Assembly: GCA_025935675.1 (NCBI GenBank)
Contig: JAICUU010000007.1
Location: 1 to 37,918, forward strand
Origin: Burkholderiales bacterium
GTDB lineage: Bacteria; Pseudomonadota; Gammaproteobacteria; Burkholderiales; Casimicrobiaceae
Direction: 5' to 3'
DNA length: 37,918 nucleotides
Numbering within the stretch: position 1 is the stretch's first letter; each line of letters starts with the position of its first letter. Shown here piece by piece: positions 27,979 through 36,242 of this stretch. Under the pieces are notes generated by a model. It had not been told where the DNA came from, searched no databases, and saw only the letters and a program-made list of their open reading frames with translations. A program made the translations under genes and the position numbers.

Positions 27979-28744
27979 CCGCTTCCGACAGCGCCGCGAG
28001 CTCGCGGCGCGTGCGCGTCGACGCGGCGATCGGCGGATGCGCGATCACCTCGATCACCTGGTCGCGCGCACCGCAGATGCTCCAGAACGAGCGCGCCAGC
28101 GACGTATCGCCGGCGTACTGCGTCGCGCGCGAGGCGCGGCCGTCGCGGTATGCGTAGCGCAGCGCAATCGGCTGCACGTGGCCCGCCGAGTCGATCACGG
28201 GCTGCAACAGCGAGCCGTGGAACTTGAGGAGCGCCGTGCCGTCGGTCGTCGTGCCCTCGGGAAACACCGCGAGCACGTCGCCGCCGCGCAGCGCCTCGGC
28301 GGCGATCGCGTTGACGCGCAGCGTATCGGCCTTGCGCGCCCGCGTGACGAAGATCGTACCGGTCTCGCGGACCAGCTTGCCGACGAGCGGCCATCGCGCG
28401 AGCTCGGCCTTGGCGATGAAGCGCGCCGGCGAATGCGCGTCGAGCACGAAGATGTCAAGCCACGACACATGGTTCGCGAGGTAGACGACGTTGCCGCCGG
28501 CCTCGTGGATCTCGCCCTGCACGCGCGGCTCGACGCCGAGGAGCGCGAGCAGGTGGCGGCTCCAGGCGCGATTGAGCGCGCGCTTTTGCGCCGCGCTCGC
28601 ACGCGGGAACACGAACGTGGTGATGGCGATTCCCCGGCCGACGTGGACGAGGACGCGCAGCGCGCGCCACGACTGGCGCGCACGCGACACGCGATCGGCG
28701 GAGGCGGTCACGGGCCGCGCGACGAATCCGGAAAGGCGCGCCAT
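27884..28744 (-). CDS. 1-acyl-sn-glycerol-3-phosphate acyltransferase (PlsC family)
   Basis: Membrane acyltransferase that makes phosphatidic acid or remodels lysophospholipids. It is 286 aa from the ATG at 28744. The catalytic HX4D motif is NHVSWLD, and the substrate motif is FPEGTTTDG followed by PIALRYAY. A hydrophobic segment (HVGRGIAITTFVF) lies before it. An earlier ATG (28765) is in the loop of a predicted terminator at 28750-28776, so the later one is preferred, though neither has a clear ribosome binding site. The C-terminal 30 or so residues overlap apaH convergently. Possibly a PlsC paralogue or OlsA-like enzyme; the exact substrate cannot be told. Confidence 0.88.
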   Translation of the reverse strand: MARLSGFVARPVTASADRVSRARQSWRALRVLVHVGRGIAITTFVFPRASAAQKRALNRAWSRHLLALLGVEPRVQGEIHEAGGNVVYLANHVSWLDIFVLDAHSPARFIAKAELARWPLVGKLVRETGTIFVTRARKADTLRVNAIAAEALRGGDVLAVFPEGTTTDGTALLKFHGSLLQPVIDSAGHVQPIALRYAYRDGRASRATQYAGDTSLARSFWSICGARDQVIEVIAHPPIAASTRTRRELAALSEAAIRASLGLPSPAQPASATAPQKFAASRDRPR

Positions 28745-28749
28745 GCGCG

Positions 28750-28776
28750 AAAAGGCCCGCACCATGGCGGGCCCTT
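28750..28776 (-). terminator. Rho-independent terminator after the glycine-zipper gene
   Basis: On the minus strand GGCCCGC (28773-28767), a 6-nt loop, GCGGGCC (28760-28754), then TTTT (28753-28750). It ends transcription from the lipoprotein gene that stops at 28847 and sits just before plsC. Confidence 0.75.
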
Positions 28777-28846
28777 GCGCGTCAACGCATCGCCACGGGA
28801 CGGTGGCGGTCGCCGCCGCGGAGCCGTTGCGCCGCGGGCAACGTCA

Positions 28847-29380
28847 TCAGAACGCGACGCGCGTCGTATAACCATCCGACAGCACGCGCACGCGATCGCC
28901 TGGGCGGAAATTCTCGCCCGCGTTCTCCTGCGGCACGGCGATCGTGCGACCGGAATCGAGGCGCACCGTCACTTCGACGCCGTTGCGCTGGTTGGCGTTG
29001 TTCTCGACGGCATTGCCGACCAGTCCGCCGACGATCGCGCCGGCGATGGCGCCCGCGGCGTTGGCCGCGCCGCTGCCGCCGATCTGCGCGCCCGCGATGC
29101 CGCCGAGCGCGGCGCCGCCGACCGTGCCGACGCCGGTGTTCGGCGCCGCGAGCTGCACGTAGCGCACGCTCTCGACGACGCCCATCTCGACTGTCTGCGC
29201 GCGCATTCCCTGCCCATACTGGTACACGTCACCGCGCTGCGACGGCGCGCAAGCCGCCAGCGACAGTGCCAGCGCCGCGACGGCGACGGCGGCGAGCGCA
29301 CGCGTGATGCGCGGCCTCCGAGCGGCTGCGTCGCGCGTCGAGACATTCGGTTGCACGGGCGTCTGAAAGGTCGTTTGCAT
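28847..29380 (-). CDS. Glycine-zipper outer-membrane lipoprotein (SlyB/17-kDa antigen type)
   Basis: A 177-aa protein. A rather long basic N-terminus leads to a hydrophobic core and the lipobox SLAAC (Cys44), followed by APSQRGDVYQYGQGM. The centre is a glycine-zipper stretch (GTVGGAALGGIAGAQIGG, then GAIAGAIVGGLVGNAVE), typical of SlyB/PcP-like lipoproteins. The C-terminus is a small beta domain (VEVTVRLDSGRTIAV, FRPGDRVRVLSDG), as in YcfJ/SlyB-like proteins. SlyB-type proteins stabilise the outer membrane under stress; that role is family knowledge. It starts 5 bp after pfkB, so the two are probably co-transcribed, and a terminator follows at 28750-28776. Confidence 0.88.
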   Translation of the reverse strand: MQTTFQTPVQPNVSTRDAAARRPRITRALAAVAVAALALSLAACAPSQRGDVYQYGQGMRAQTVEMGVVESVRYVQLAAPNTGVGTVGGAALGGIAGAQIGGSGAANAAGAIAGAIVGGLVGNAVENNANQRNGVEVTVRLDSGRTIAVPQENAGENFRPGDRVRVLSDGYTTRVAF

Positions 29381-29385
29381 GGCGA

Positions 29386-30321
29386 TCACCAGAGGGTTCC
29401 GGCGAAGCTTTGATTGTATAACGCGTCGATCCGTTCCCGGTTGACCACGTGGTTCTGCGCGCCGCGCGAGCCGATCTTGAGCGCGCCGAGCGTCGCGGCG
29501 AGCTGGCCGCTGCGCTGCCAGTCCCATCCGCTTGCCATCCCGTACAAGAGACCGGCGCGGTACGCGTCGCCGCAGCCGGTCGGATCGACCACCGCCGCCG
29601 CGCGCGCGACACCGATGCGCAGCACCTGGCCGTCGGCGTGAATCTCGGAGCCCTCGCCGCCGCGCGTGACGACCATCGCGTCGACGCACCGCGCCAGCGC
29701 GTCGATCGTAAGCCCGGTGCGCTCGGTGAGAAGCCGCGCCTCGTAGTCGTTGACGGTGAGGACGCTCGCGGCGTCGACCATCGACACGAGCTCGTCGCCG
29801 TCGAAAAGCGTCATCGCCTGGCCCGGGTCGAAGATGAACGGGATGCGCGCGGCGTGAAACTCGGCGGCGTGCTGCAGCATGCCCTCGCGGCCGTCCGGCG
29901 CGACGATGCCGATGCCGATGCCGGCGACGTCGCCGACATGGTTGTCGTGCGAGCGTCCCATCGCGCCCGGATGGAACGCGGTGATCTGGTTGTCGTCGAG
30001 GTCGGTGATGATGAAGGCCTGCGCGGTGAACTGGTCCGGCACGTCGCGCACGCCGTCGCAGCCGATGCGCAGCGACGCGAGCCGGTCGCGGTAGCCCGCG
30101 CCGTCCTTGCCGAGCGTCGCCATCGCGACCGGCTCGCCGCCGATCGCCGCGAGGTTGTAGGCGATGTTGCCGGCGCAGCCGCCCCACTCGCGGCGCATGT
30201 CGCTCACGGTGAACGCCACCGACAGCACGTGCGCCTGGTCGGGCAGGATGTGCCGCGCGAAGCGGTCGGGGAACACCATGATGGTGTCGAAGGCGAGCGA
30301 GCCGCAGATGAGCGTGCGCAT
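29386..30321 (-). CDS. PfkB-family (ribokinase/adenosine-kinase-like) kinase
   Basis: A 311-aa cytoplasmic sugar or nucleoside kinase. The start MRTLICGSLAFDTIMVFPD (ATG 30321) is the usual N-terminal strand; the longer open frame upstream is not supported. The substrate-side motif is GGCAGNIAYNLAAIGG and the catalytic PfkB signature is DPTGCGDAYRAGLLYGM, with the Asp base in GCGD. Among PfkB proteins the GGCAGNIAYNL block with a small N-terminus resembles the adenosine-kinase-like group of proteobacteria, so adenosine is one candidate substrate, but this is not proved. A weak -10 (TACACT, 30381-30376, minus strand) lies 55 bp upstream. Confidence 0.9.
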   Translation of the reverse strand: MRTLICGSLAFDTIMVFPDRFARHILPDQAHVLSVAFTVSDMRREWGGCAGNIAYNLAAIGGEPVAMATLGKDGAGYRDRLASLRIGCDGVRDVPDQFTAQAFIITDLDDNQITAFHPGAMGRSHDNHVGDVAGIGIGIVAPDGREGMLQHAAEFHAARIPFIFDPGQAMTLFDGDELVSMVDAASVLTVNDYEARLLTERTGLTIDALARCVDAMVVTRGGEGSEIHADGQVLRIGVARAAAVVDPTGCGDAYRAGLLYGMASGWDWQRSGQLAATLGALKIGSRGAQNHVVNRERIDALYNQSFAGTLW

Positions 30322-30375
30322 GCGAGAAATCCGCGCGCGCCGGCGGCGCCGCGGGAAAGGTTGCAAAGGGGGCGA

Positions 30376-30381
30376 AGTGTA
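30376..30381 (-). promoter_or_regulatory. Weak candidate -10 box for pfkB
   Basis: On the minus strand TACACT, about 55 bp before the pfkB ATG. The -35 at 17 bp spacing is poor (CACGAG). Offered only because the kinase-lipoprotein pair needs a promoter here. Confidence 0.25.
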
Positions 30382-30450
30382 GCGCGACGCGCCATTGCCT
30401 CGTGCCCGGTCGCGGTCATGAGGCGCATGCGAATGTGGTCGCCATGCGAA

Positions 30451-30530
30451 GGCCGGGCTGCGGGGATATCGCCAGTCGCTCAAACACGCTTCGCGAACTC
30501 GCTTGGTGGCGATATCCCCGCATCCCGGCC
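30451..30530. repeat. Hairpin element A (24-bp arms, 32-nt conserved loop)
   Basis: Left arm 30451-30474 and right arm 30507-30530 are inverted repeats matching at 23 of 24 positions; the inner part is GCGGGGATATCGCCA / TGGCGATATCCCCGC. The 32-nt loop (30475-30506) is the exact reverse complement of the loop of element B. One mismatch in the stem (30458) recurs at the equivalent place in B. No coding gene covers it. Confidence 0.9.
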
Positions 30531-30618
30531 ACCGATCGCCCTGCGGTCGTCACGAACTCCGGATGTCGGCGCTCTCATGCGCGGTGTCGTTGCCTTGCGG
30601 CCCGCACGACTGTCCGTC

Positions 30619-30696
30619 GTCGGGATGGCGGGGCATTGCCACCAAGCGAGTTCGCGAAGCGTGTTTGAGCGACTGGCAATGCCCCGCCAGCCCGAC
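30619..30696. repeat. Hairpin element B, inverted partner of A with a different stem
   Basis: Left arm 30619-30641 and right arm 30674-30696 match at 22 of 23 positions; the inner part is GGCGGGGCATTGCCA / TGGCAATGCCCCGCC. The loop (30642-30673) is identical to that of A in inverted orientation. The stem sequence differs from A (CATTGCCA against ATATCGCCA), but on both sides, so pairing is kept. Element B lies 88 bp from A and ends 50 bp from the algR stop codon. Confidence 0.9.
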
Positions 30697-30746
30697 GCCG
30701 CGCAAGAAGGCCGATGCGCAACCGTCGCTTCGACCGTCGAGACGCC

Positions 30747-31520
30747 TCAGTCGATGACGACCTCGCGGCCGATCTCGCGCACCACCGATTGCTGGCGCCG
30801 GGACACCGGCAGCGATTCGTCGATGCCGTCGAGGATCACTTCCCAGTGCGCGTCGCCGTCGTTGTTGAGGCGCCGCTCGAAGCCGCGGATCGCCTCGCGC
30901 GCGACGAGGCAGTTGCGATGCACGCGCACGAAGCGCGCGCCGAATTCGTTCTCGAGCTTGGTCAGCGATTCCTCGAGCAGGTATTCGCGATCAGGCGTGC
31001 GGATCGTGATGTACTTGAGCTCGGCCTTGAGGTAGACGACCTCCTCGATCGGCACCAGCACGACGCGCGAGCGCTCGGTGACCGACAGGAAGCGCCGCGC
31101 GTTCGACGGCAGCTGCGCGAGGCGCTCGCCGTTGAGCGGCTTCAGCTTCGGCACCTTCTGCAGCGCCGCGAGCAGCCGCTGCACGCGCACCGGCTTGACG
31201 AGGTAGTCGACCGCGTGCACGTCGAACGCCTGCAGCGCGTGCTCGTGGAATGCCGTCGAGAAGATCACCACCGGCGGATGCGCGAGCTTGAGGAGATGCC
31301 GCGCGAGCTCGAGCCCGTCCATGTCCGGCATGTGGATGTCGGTGAGCACGAGGTCGGCCGGCGCCGAGGCGAGGAGGTCGAGCGCCTCGCGGCCCTGCGT
31401 CGCCTCGCCGACGACCACCAGCGGCAATTGCACGGCGCAGTCGTCGAGCAGCTCGCGCAGCCGTCTTCGCGCAGGCGTCTCGTCGTCGACGATGAGGATG
31501 CGTAGCGGCGTCTCGTTCAT
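30747..31520 (-). CDS. algR: LytTR-type response regulator (AlgR-like)
   Basis: A 257-aa regulator. The receiver domain has VDDETPARRRLREL, phospho-acceptor Asp61 in LVLTDIHMPDMDG, and Lys in VDYLVKPVRVQRL. The C-terminal LytTR DNA-binding domain covers about 150-250 (EEVVYLKAELKYITIRT, then RVHRNCLVAREAIRGFERR). In Pseudomonas the homologue AlgR controls alginate, pili and virulence genes; what it controls here is unknown. The ATG at 31520 overlaps the sensor's TGA (ATGA), and GGAGC precedes it. Gene symbol is by similarity and by its pairing with algZ. Confidence 0.88.
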   Translation of the reverse strand: MNETPLRILIVDDETPARRRLRELLDDCAVQLPLVVVGEATQGREALDLLASAPADLVLTDIHMPDMDGLELARHLLKLAHPPVVIFSTAFHEHALQAFDVHAVDYLVKPVRVQRLLAALQKVPKLKPLNGERLAQLPSNARRFLSVTERSRVVLVPIEEVVYLKAELKYITIRTPDREYLLEESLTKLENEFGARFVRVHRNCLVAREAIRGFERRLNNDGDAHWEVILDGIDESLPVSRRQQSVVREIGREVVID

Positions 31521-32641
31521 GATCGAAGGGCTCCGGCGAGTCGAAGGCCCGCGCGGCGCGCGCCGGACGAAGGCCCGGCGTCGGCGCGCGGCGCGCGCGC
31601 TTGCGCGCGGTCGGCAGGTTGCGGTGGCGTGGCGGTGCGGTAAGGCAGTCGGATGTGGACTTCGTAAGCGTCGGCGAGCACGCGCGACTCGAGCCGCGCC
31701 TCGGCGTCGAAATGCAGCGCGAGCCGCTCGCGGATGTTGGCGATCGCCATGCGGTTGCCGCGCTGGTGGCGCGCGCCGTCCGGCTGGTAGGGATTGCGCA
31801 GGATCGCGTGCACCTCGGCGCGCGACAGGAAGATGTTGATCGAGATCGTGCCCGGCGCGCTTGAAGGCTCGATGCCGTGATAGACGGCGTTCTCGAGCAG
31901 CGGCTGCAGCAGAAGCGGCGGCACCAGCGCGTCGCCGGGCATGCTCTTGACGTTCCAGTCGACGCCGAGACGCTCGCCGAGTCGCAGCTTCTCGAGCTCG
32001 AGGTACTGGCGGCAGAGCTCGACCTCGTCGGCGAGGGGTGCCAACTCGCGGTTGTCGCGCATCAACACGCGGAAGAGATCGGCCATGTCGTGCAGCGCTT
32101 CCTCGGCGCGGCGCGGGTCGCTGCGCACCAGCGACATGACGCCGTTGATGCTGTTGAACAGGAAATGCGGGCGGATGCGCGCCTGCAGCGCCTGCAGCCG
32201 GGCCTCGCTGATCGCGGGCGACAGCGCCTTGGCGCGCAGCCGGAAGTAGCCCAGCAGCAGCAGCGTGGCGATCGCGGTGAACAGCGTGTGGGTCAGGTAG
32301 ACGGCGCCGTTTTGCGGCACCAGCGTGCCGACGAACGCCTCGATGCCGATGCCGATCGCGACGCCGATGGCGACGATCGCCGTGACCGCGGCCGGGTACG
32401 CGAGCCGCGCGAGCCAGGGTGCGAGCACCCACAGGATGGCGAGCTCGACCAGCAGGTGCGGCTCGACGACGCCGGCAAGCGTCGTCCACTCGGCGGCGAA
32501 CCCGCCGACGCCGGATGCGCGCGCGAAGCCGACGAGCGCCGCCGCGCCGTTGACGGCGAGGAGGACGCGCAGGATCGTGCCGAGGTTGCGCAGGTCCGGC
32601 AGACCCGGCTCGTCGTCGCGTTGTCTTATAATCGATCGCAT
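31517..32641 (-). CDS. algZ: LytS/AlgZ-family sensor histidine kinase
   Basis: A 374-aa membrane sensor kinase. The N-terminal half has about four membrane segments (residues about 22-140: [63 protein letters not shown]). The kinase half has the His_kinase motif [13 protein letters not shown] (His159) and a HATPase with [16 protein letters not shown]. This is the non-canonical HPK family that partners LytTR regulators. The last 30 or so residues are low-complexity Arg/Ala. The ATG at 32641 is chosen from the membrane topology; the longer upstream frame is antisense to argH. Starts divergently from argH. Confidence 0.87.
   Translation of the reverse strand: MRSIIRQRDDEPGLPDLRNLGTILRVLLAVNGAAALVGFARASGVGGFAAEWTTLAGVVEPHLLVELAILWVLAPWLARLAYPAAVTAIVAIGVAIGIGIEAFVGTLVPQNGAVYLTHTLFTAIATLLLLGYFRLRAKALSPAISEARLQALQARIRPHFLFNSINGVMSLVRSDPRRAEEALHDMADLFRVLMRDNRELAPLADEVELCRQYLELEKLRLGERLGVDWNVKSMPGDALVPPLLLQPLLENAVYHGIEPSSAPGTISINIFLSRAEVHAILRNPYQPDGARHQRGNRMAIANIRERLALHFDAEARLESRVLADAYEVHIRLPYRTATPPQPADRAQARAPRADAGPSSGARRAGLRLAGALRS
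32627..32632 (+). promoter_or_regulatory. Consensus -10 box, probable argH promoter
   Basis: A perfect TATAAT that lies inside the first codons of algZ, on the opposite strand, and would give argH a leader of about 160 nt. No good -35 is seen at 16-18 bp. No clear arginine-repressor box was found between it and argH. Confidence 0.5.
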
Positions 32642-32798
32642 GGTGGTTGCCGATCGGCGTCCGCATGCAAGCATCGTGCCCGATGCGGCCGGACGCCCGG
32701 CGAGACGCCGCCAGGTGACGTTGCCCGCCTCGCTGGCCGGGTCGCCGAGGAGTGCGCGTATTGTCGGCAACGCGCGACGCATTCGCAACCCGAAGAGC

Positions 32799-34232
32799 AT
32801 GTCACAACGCGCCAAACCGGATGCCGCGACGTGGTCGGGCCGCTTCGCCGAGCCCATGTCCGAGCGCATGCAGCGCTTCAACGCGTCGATCGACGTCGAC
32901 CGCCGGCTCGCCGACGCGGACCTCGACGGCTCGCTCGCACATGCGCGGATGCTCGCCGCCGCGTCGATCATCACGGCGCAGGACCTCGCCGACATCGAGC
33001 GCGGGCTCGCGGCGATCCGCGGCGAGATCGCGCGCGGCGAGTTCGCGTTCACGCGCGACCTCGAGGACGTGCATTTCGCGATCGAGAAGCGCCTGACCGC
33101 ACTGGTCGGCGACGCCGGCAAGAAGCTGCACACCGCGCGCTCGCGCAACGACCAGGTCGCCACCGACACGCGGCTGTGGCTGCGCGGCGCGGTCGATGGC
33201 ATCGCCGCCGAGCTCCGCGCGCTGCGGCGCGCGCTCGCCGATCTCGCGCTGCGGCATGCCGCGGTGATCATGCCGGGATTCACGCACCTGCAGGTGGCGC
33301 AGCCGGTGACGTTCGGCCATCACCTGCTTGCGTACGAGGCGATGTTCGCGCGCGACAGCGCGCGGCTCGCCGATTGCCGCCGGCGCGTCAACGTGAGCCC
33401 GCTCGGCAGCGCCGCGCTCGCCGGCACGAGCTACCCGATCGACCGCCGTCGCGTCGCGCGCGACCTCGGCTTCGACGGCATCGCCGGCAACTCGCTCGAC
33501 GCCGTGTCCGATCGCGACTTCGCCGTCGAGTTCGTCTCGCTCGCAGCACTCGCGATGGTGCACCTGTCGCGCCTCGCGGAGGAGCTCGTGCTGTGGTCGA
33601 GCCCGCGCTTCGGCTTCGTCACGATCGCCGACCGCTTCTGCACCGGCAGCTCGATCATGCCGCAGAAGAAGAATCCCGACGTCGCCGAGCTGGTGCGCGG
33701 CAAGAGCGCGCGCGTCGCCGGGCACGCGATGGCGCTCCTCATGCTGATGAAGTCGCAGCCGCTCGCGTACAACAAGGACAACCAGGAGGACAAGGAGCCC
33801 TTGTTCGATACGGTCGACACGCTGGTGGACTGCCTTTCGATCGTCACCGACCTCGTCGCCACGGGCCTGGCGCCGGTGCCGGCGCGGATGCGCGCGGCGG
33901 CGCGCGAAGGCCATGCGACCGCCACCGACCTCGCCGACTACCTCGTGCGCAAAGGCCTGCCGTTTCGCGATGCGCACGAGGTCGTGGCGCGCGCGGTGCG
34001 CGCCGCCGAGGGCGCCGGCAAGGACCTCGCCGACCTGCCGATCGATGACCTCCGCGCATTCGCGGATGCGATCGACGACGACGTGTACGCGGTGCTGACG
34101 CTCGAAGGCTCGGTCGCGAGCCGCGACCACGAAGGCGGCACCGCGCCGTCGCGCGTGCGCGCCGCCGCGGAGGCGGCGCTCGCGGCGCTTGCCGCCGAAG
34201 CGTCCGGCGCAACGCCGCGCCCCGCCACCTGA
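32799..34232 (+). CDS. argH: Argininosuccinate lyase ArgH
   Basis: Last enzyme of arginine synthesis: splits argininosuccinate into arginine and fumarate in the cytoplasm. It is 477 aa. The N-terminus [20 protein letters not shown] is typical. Superfamily signature regions are [36 protein letters not shown], and [11 protein letters not shown] with the catalytic serine (Ser284/285). The C-terminus carries a short Ala-rich tail. The start ATG 32799 is chosen from family alignment; upstream in-frame codons have no ribosome binding site. Probably transcribed from the TATAAT at 32627 and possibly through the dehydrogenase gene that follows 35 bp later. Confidence 0.97.
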   Translation: MSQRAKPDAATWSGRFAEPMSERMQRFNASIDVDRRLADADLDGSLAHARMLAAASIITAQDLADIERGLAAIRGEIARGEFAFTRDLEDVHFAIEKRLTALVGDAGKKLHTARSRNDQVATDTRLWLRGAVDGIAAELRALRRALADLALRHAAVIMPGFTHLQVAQPVTFGHHLLAYEAMFARDSARLADCRRRVNVSPLGSAALAGTSYPIDRRRVARDLGFDGIAGNSLDAVSDRDFAVEFVSLAALAMVHLSRLAEELVLWSSPRFGFVTIADRFCTGSSIMPQKKNPDVAELVRGKSARVAGHAMALLMLMKSQPLAYNKDNQEDKEPLFDTVDTLVDCLSIVTDLVATGLAPVPARMRAAAREGHATATDLADYLVRKGLPFRDAHEVVARAVRAAEGAGKDLADLPIDDLRAFADAIDDDVYAVLTLEGSVASRDHEGGTAPSRVRAAAEAALAALAAEASGATPRPAT

Positions 34233-34267
34233 ACCCGCAGCAACCGTTTCGAGATGAGGCTTCCACG

Positions 34268-35152
34268 ATGAGCGAAAACACCGCGCGCGACGTCGCGTTC
34301 CTCGGCCTTGGCGTCATGGGCTATCCGATGGCGGGGCACCTGGCGCGCGCCGGCCATCGCGTCACCGTCTACAACCGCCATGGCGACAAGGCGGCGAAAT
34401 GGGTCGCGGCGTACGGCGGCAAGTCGGCGGCGACGCCGGCGGCCGCCGCGCGCGGCGCCGAGGTCGTGATGATGTGCGTCGGCAACGACGACGACGTGCG
34501 CGCCGTCGCGAGCGGCAAGGACGGCGCGCTCGACGGCATGGCGGAGGACGCGATCCTCGTCGACCACACGACGGCGTCGGCGACGCTCGCGCGCGAGCTC
34601 CATGCGCGGTGCGCCGGGCGCGGCGTCGGGTTCCTCGACGCGCCGGTGTCGGGAGGCCAGGCCGGCGCCGAGAACGGCAAGCTCACGGTGATGGTCGGCG
34701 GCGACGCCGCGACGTTCGCGCGCGCCGAGGGCCTGATGGCGCACTACGGTCGCGCGGTGACGCTGCTCGGCGGGCCGGGCAGCGGCCAGCTCACCAAGAT
34801 GGTCAACCAGATCTGCATCGCCGGCCTCGTGCAGGCGCTGTCCGAAGGCATCGCGTTCGCGCAGCGCGCCGGCCTCGACGCCGAGCGCGTCCTCGACGTC
34901 ATCGGCAAGGGCGCCGCGCAATCGTGGCAGATGGAAAACCGCGGCAAGACGATGGTCGCCAACAAGTTCGACTTCGGCTTCGCCGTCGACTGGATGCGCA
35001 AGGACTTGGGCATCTGCCTCGACGAGGCGCGGCGCAACGGCGCCGCGTTGCCGGTGACGGCGATCGTCGACCAGCTGTACAGCCGCCTGCAGGCGCAAGG
35101 CGGCGGCCGCGCCGACACCTCGAGCCTCATCAAGCTGTTGCGCGACGCGTGA
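34268..35152 (+). CDS. NAD(P)-dependent beta-hydroxyacid dehydrogenase (HIBADH/GarR family)
   Basis: A 294-aa oxidoreductase. The N-terminal Rossmann fold shows VAFLGLGVMGYPMAGHL; the substrate motif is DAPVSGGQAGAENGKL; the catalytic Lys is Lys177 in GQLTKMVNQ; and the C-terminal all-alpha domain ends KDLGICLDEARRNG. Substrates in the family include 3-hydroxyisobutyrate, tartronate semialdehyde and glyoxylate/succinic semialdehyde; which one applies here cannot be told. GAGG lies about 10 bases before the ATG. The stop overlaps the GTG of the next small secreted protein, a curious pairing. Confidence 0.92.
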   Translation: MSENTARDVAFLGLGVMGYPMAGHLARAGHRVTVYNRHGDKAAKWVAAYGGKSAATPAAAARGAEVVMMCVGNDDDVRAVASGKDGALDGMAEDAILVDHTTASATLARELHARCAGRGVGFLDAPVSGGQAGAENGKLTVMVGGDAATFARAEGLMAHYGRAVTLLGGPGSGQLTKMVNQICIAGLVQALSEGIAFAQRAGLDAERVLDVIGKGAAQSWQMENRGKTMVANKFDFGFAVDWMRKDLGICLDEARRNGAALPVTAIVDQLYSRLQAQGGGRADTSSLIKLLRDA

Positions 35153-35634
35153 GCGCGGCGAACGCGCGCGGACGCCCGCGGGCGCCGCAGCGCGCGGCAA
35201 TCCTGCTCGCCTTCACGTTCATCGTTGCGGCGGTCACGGTCGCGAGCGCAGCCGCGAACGCCGCCGTGCAATTTCGCGACGGCTGGATGCGCCCGGCCGA
35301 GGCCGGCGACCCGACGGCCGAAGCCTACGTCGACGTCGAGGCCGATGCGGCGGTGACGATCGTCGCCGTGCGAACGGGAATCGCCGAGCGCGTCGAGCTC
35401 GTCGCCCCGCCCGCGCCTTCGCGTCCGCCCGGAGCGACGTGGCGCATCGCACCCGGCCAGACGCTGCGCTTCGCGCGCAAGGGCAACGTGCTGAAGCTCC
35501 ACCGCGTCACGCGCACCGCAGCGACCGGCGACACCGTCGAGGTGACGTTCACGTTCGAGGACGCCGCCGGGCGGCGCTTCGACGCCCGCGCGCCGATCGT
35601 CGTGCGCGGCGTGCGGCCACCGGCGCCCCACTGA
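35149..35634 (+). CDS. Secreted PCuAC-like (DUF461) protein lacking the usual copper ligands
   Basis: A 161-aa protein from a GTG at 35149 that overlaps the previous stop (GTGA). A basic start and a hydrophobic stretch (ILLAFTFIVAAVTVASAAA) form a signal peptide, probably cut after ANA. The mature part follows the PCuAC layout: VQFRDGWMRPAEAGDPTAEAY (about 40-60), ERVELVAPP, IAPGQTLRFARKGNVLKLHR, and GDTVEVTFTFEDAAGRRFDA. PCuAC proteins carry copper to cytochrome oxidase with a His/Met cluster; here the region after ERVEL has no His or Met, so copper binding is doubtful. Similarity is by pattern and could be confirmed only by profile search. Confidence 0.7.
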   Translation: MSAANARGRPRAPQRAAILLAFTFIVAAVTVASAAANAAVQFRDGWMRPAEAGDPTAEAYVDVEADAAVTIVAVRTGIAERVELVAPPAPSRPPGATWRIAPGQTLRFARKGNVLKLHRVTRTAATGDTVEVTFTFEDAAGRRFDARAPIVVRGVRPPAPH

Positions 35635-35720
35635 TTCGTCGGCACCCGCCCTGGCCCATCGAGTCGTCGGCGCTCGCCGGCGCACCGCGTCGACGGCGCC
35701 CGTCAACGTCGCGATCAGTA

Positions 35721-36173
35721 TCAGCGCATGTTCGCGCGCGGCGGCTTTGCATCGCGCGTCGCTTCGACGAGCTCGATCGTCGCCTCGATCGTCGCGGTCT
35801 TGCCGAGCATGATCGTCGCCGAGCAGTACTTTTCCTTCGACAGCCCCACGGCGCGCTCGACGGCCGCACGATCGAGGTCGTGGCCCGTCACGGTGAACCT
35901 GAGCGCGATGTGCGTGAAAACCTTGGGGTCGGTCGGCGCGCGCGTCGCGTCGGCGTCGACGACGCAATCGACGATCGTCTGGCGCGATTTGCCGAGGATC
36001 AGCACGACGTCGAACGCGGTGCAGGCGGCGGCGCCCATCAACAGCATCTCCATCGGCCGCATCCCCGCATTCCCGCCGCCGTGCTCGGGGGCGCCGTCGA
36101 TCAGCACGCGATGGCCGCTGCCGCTCTCGCCTTCGAAGCGCACGTCGCCTTGCCATCGGACGCGCGTCTTCAC
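35721..36173 (-). CDS. OsmC/YhfA-family protein
   Basis: A 150-aa protein of the OsmC superfamily, many members of which are thiol peroxidases. It starts VKTRVRWQGDVRFEGESGSG, and has GGNAGMRPMEMLLMGAAACT with the only motif cysteine in AAACTAFDV and a second Cys in KYCSATIML, the two positions used in catalysis by OsmC/Ohr. It resembles the YhfA branch more than Ohr. The start is uncertain: the GTG at 36173 fits the family N-terminus, while a TTG at 36188 would add five residues. Neither has a strong ribosome binding site. It is transcribed away from the small RNA candidate, with which it shares an upstream region. Confidence 0.87.
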   Translation of the reverse strand: MKTRVRWQGDVRFEGESGSGHRVLIDGAPEHGGGNAGMRPMEMLLMGAAACTAFDVVLILGKSRQTIVDCVVDADATRAPTDPKVFTHIALRFTVTGHDLDRAAVERAVGLSKEKYCSATIMLGKTATIEATIELVEATRDAKPPRANMR

Positions 36174-36230
36174 GCCAATACCACACAATAGTATGTGCTC
36201 ACACTCTCACAAGTCATTGAGAACTCGCCT

Positions 36231-36236
36231 TATAAT
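36231..36236 (+). promoter_or_regulatory. Consensus -10 box of the small RNA unit
   Basis: A perfect TATAAT within an unusually AT-rich patch (36181-36250). The -35 is weak at 17 bp (CACAAG). The inferred transcription start is near 36243. Confidence 0.55.
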
Positions 36237-36242
36237 CAAAAC

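Noticed and set aside
28745-28765. Earlier ATG for plsC at 28765
   Set aside because: It lies in the loop of the preceding terminator hairpin, so the transcript carrying plsC would probably begin after it.
30531-30618. Possible gene in the spacer between the two hairpin elements
   Set aside because: Open frames there are short, run through the repeats and have no ribosome binding site.
30451-30696. Integron attC sites or a CRISPR array
   Set aside because: There are only two copies, in opposite orientation, without the attC core-site triplet arrangement, regular spacing, integrase or cas genes.
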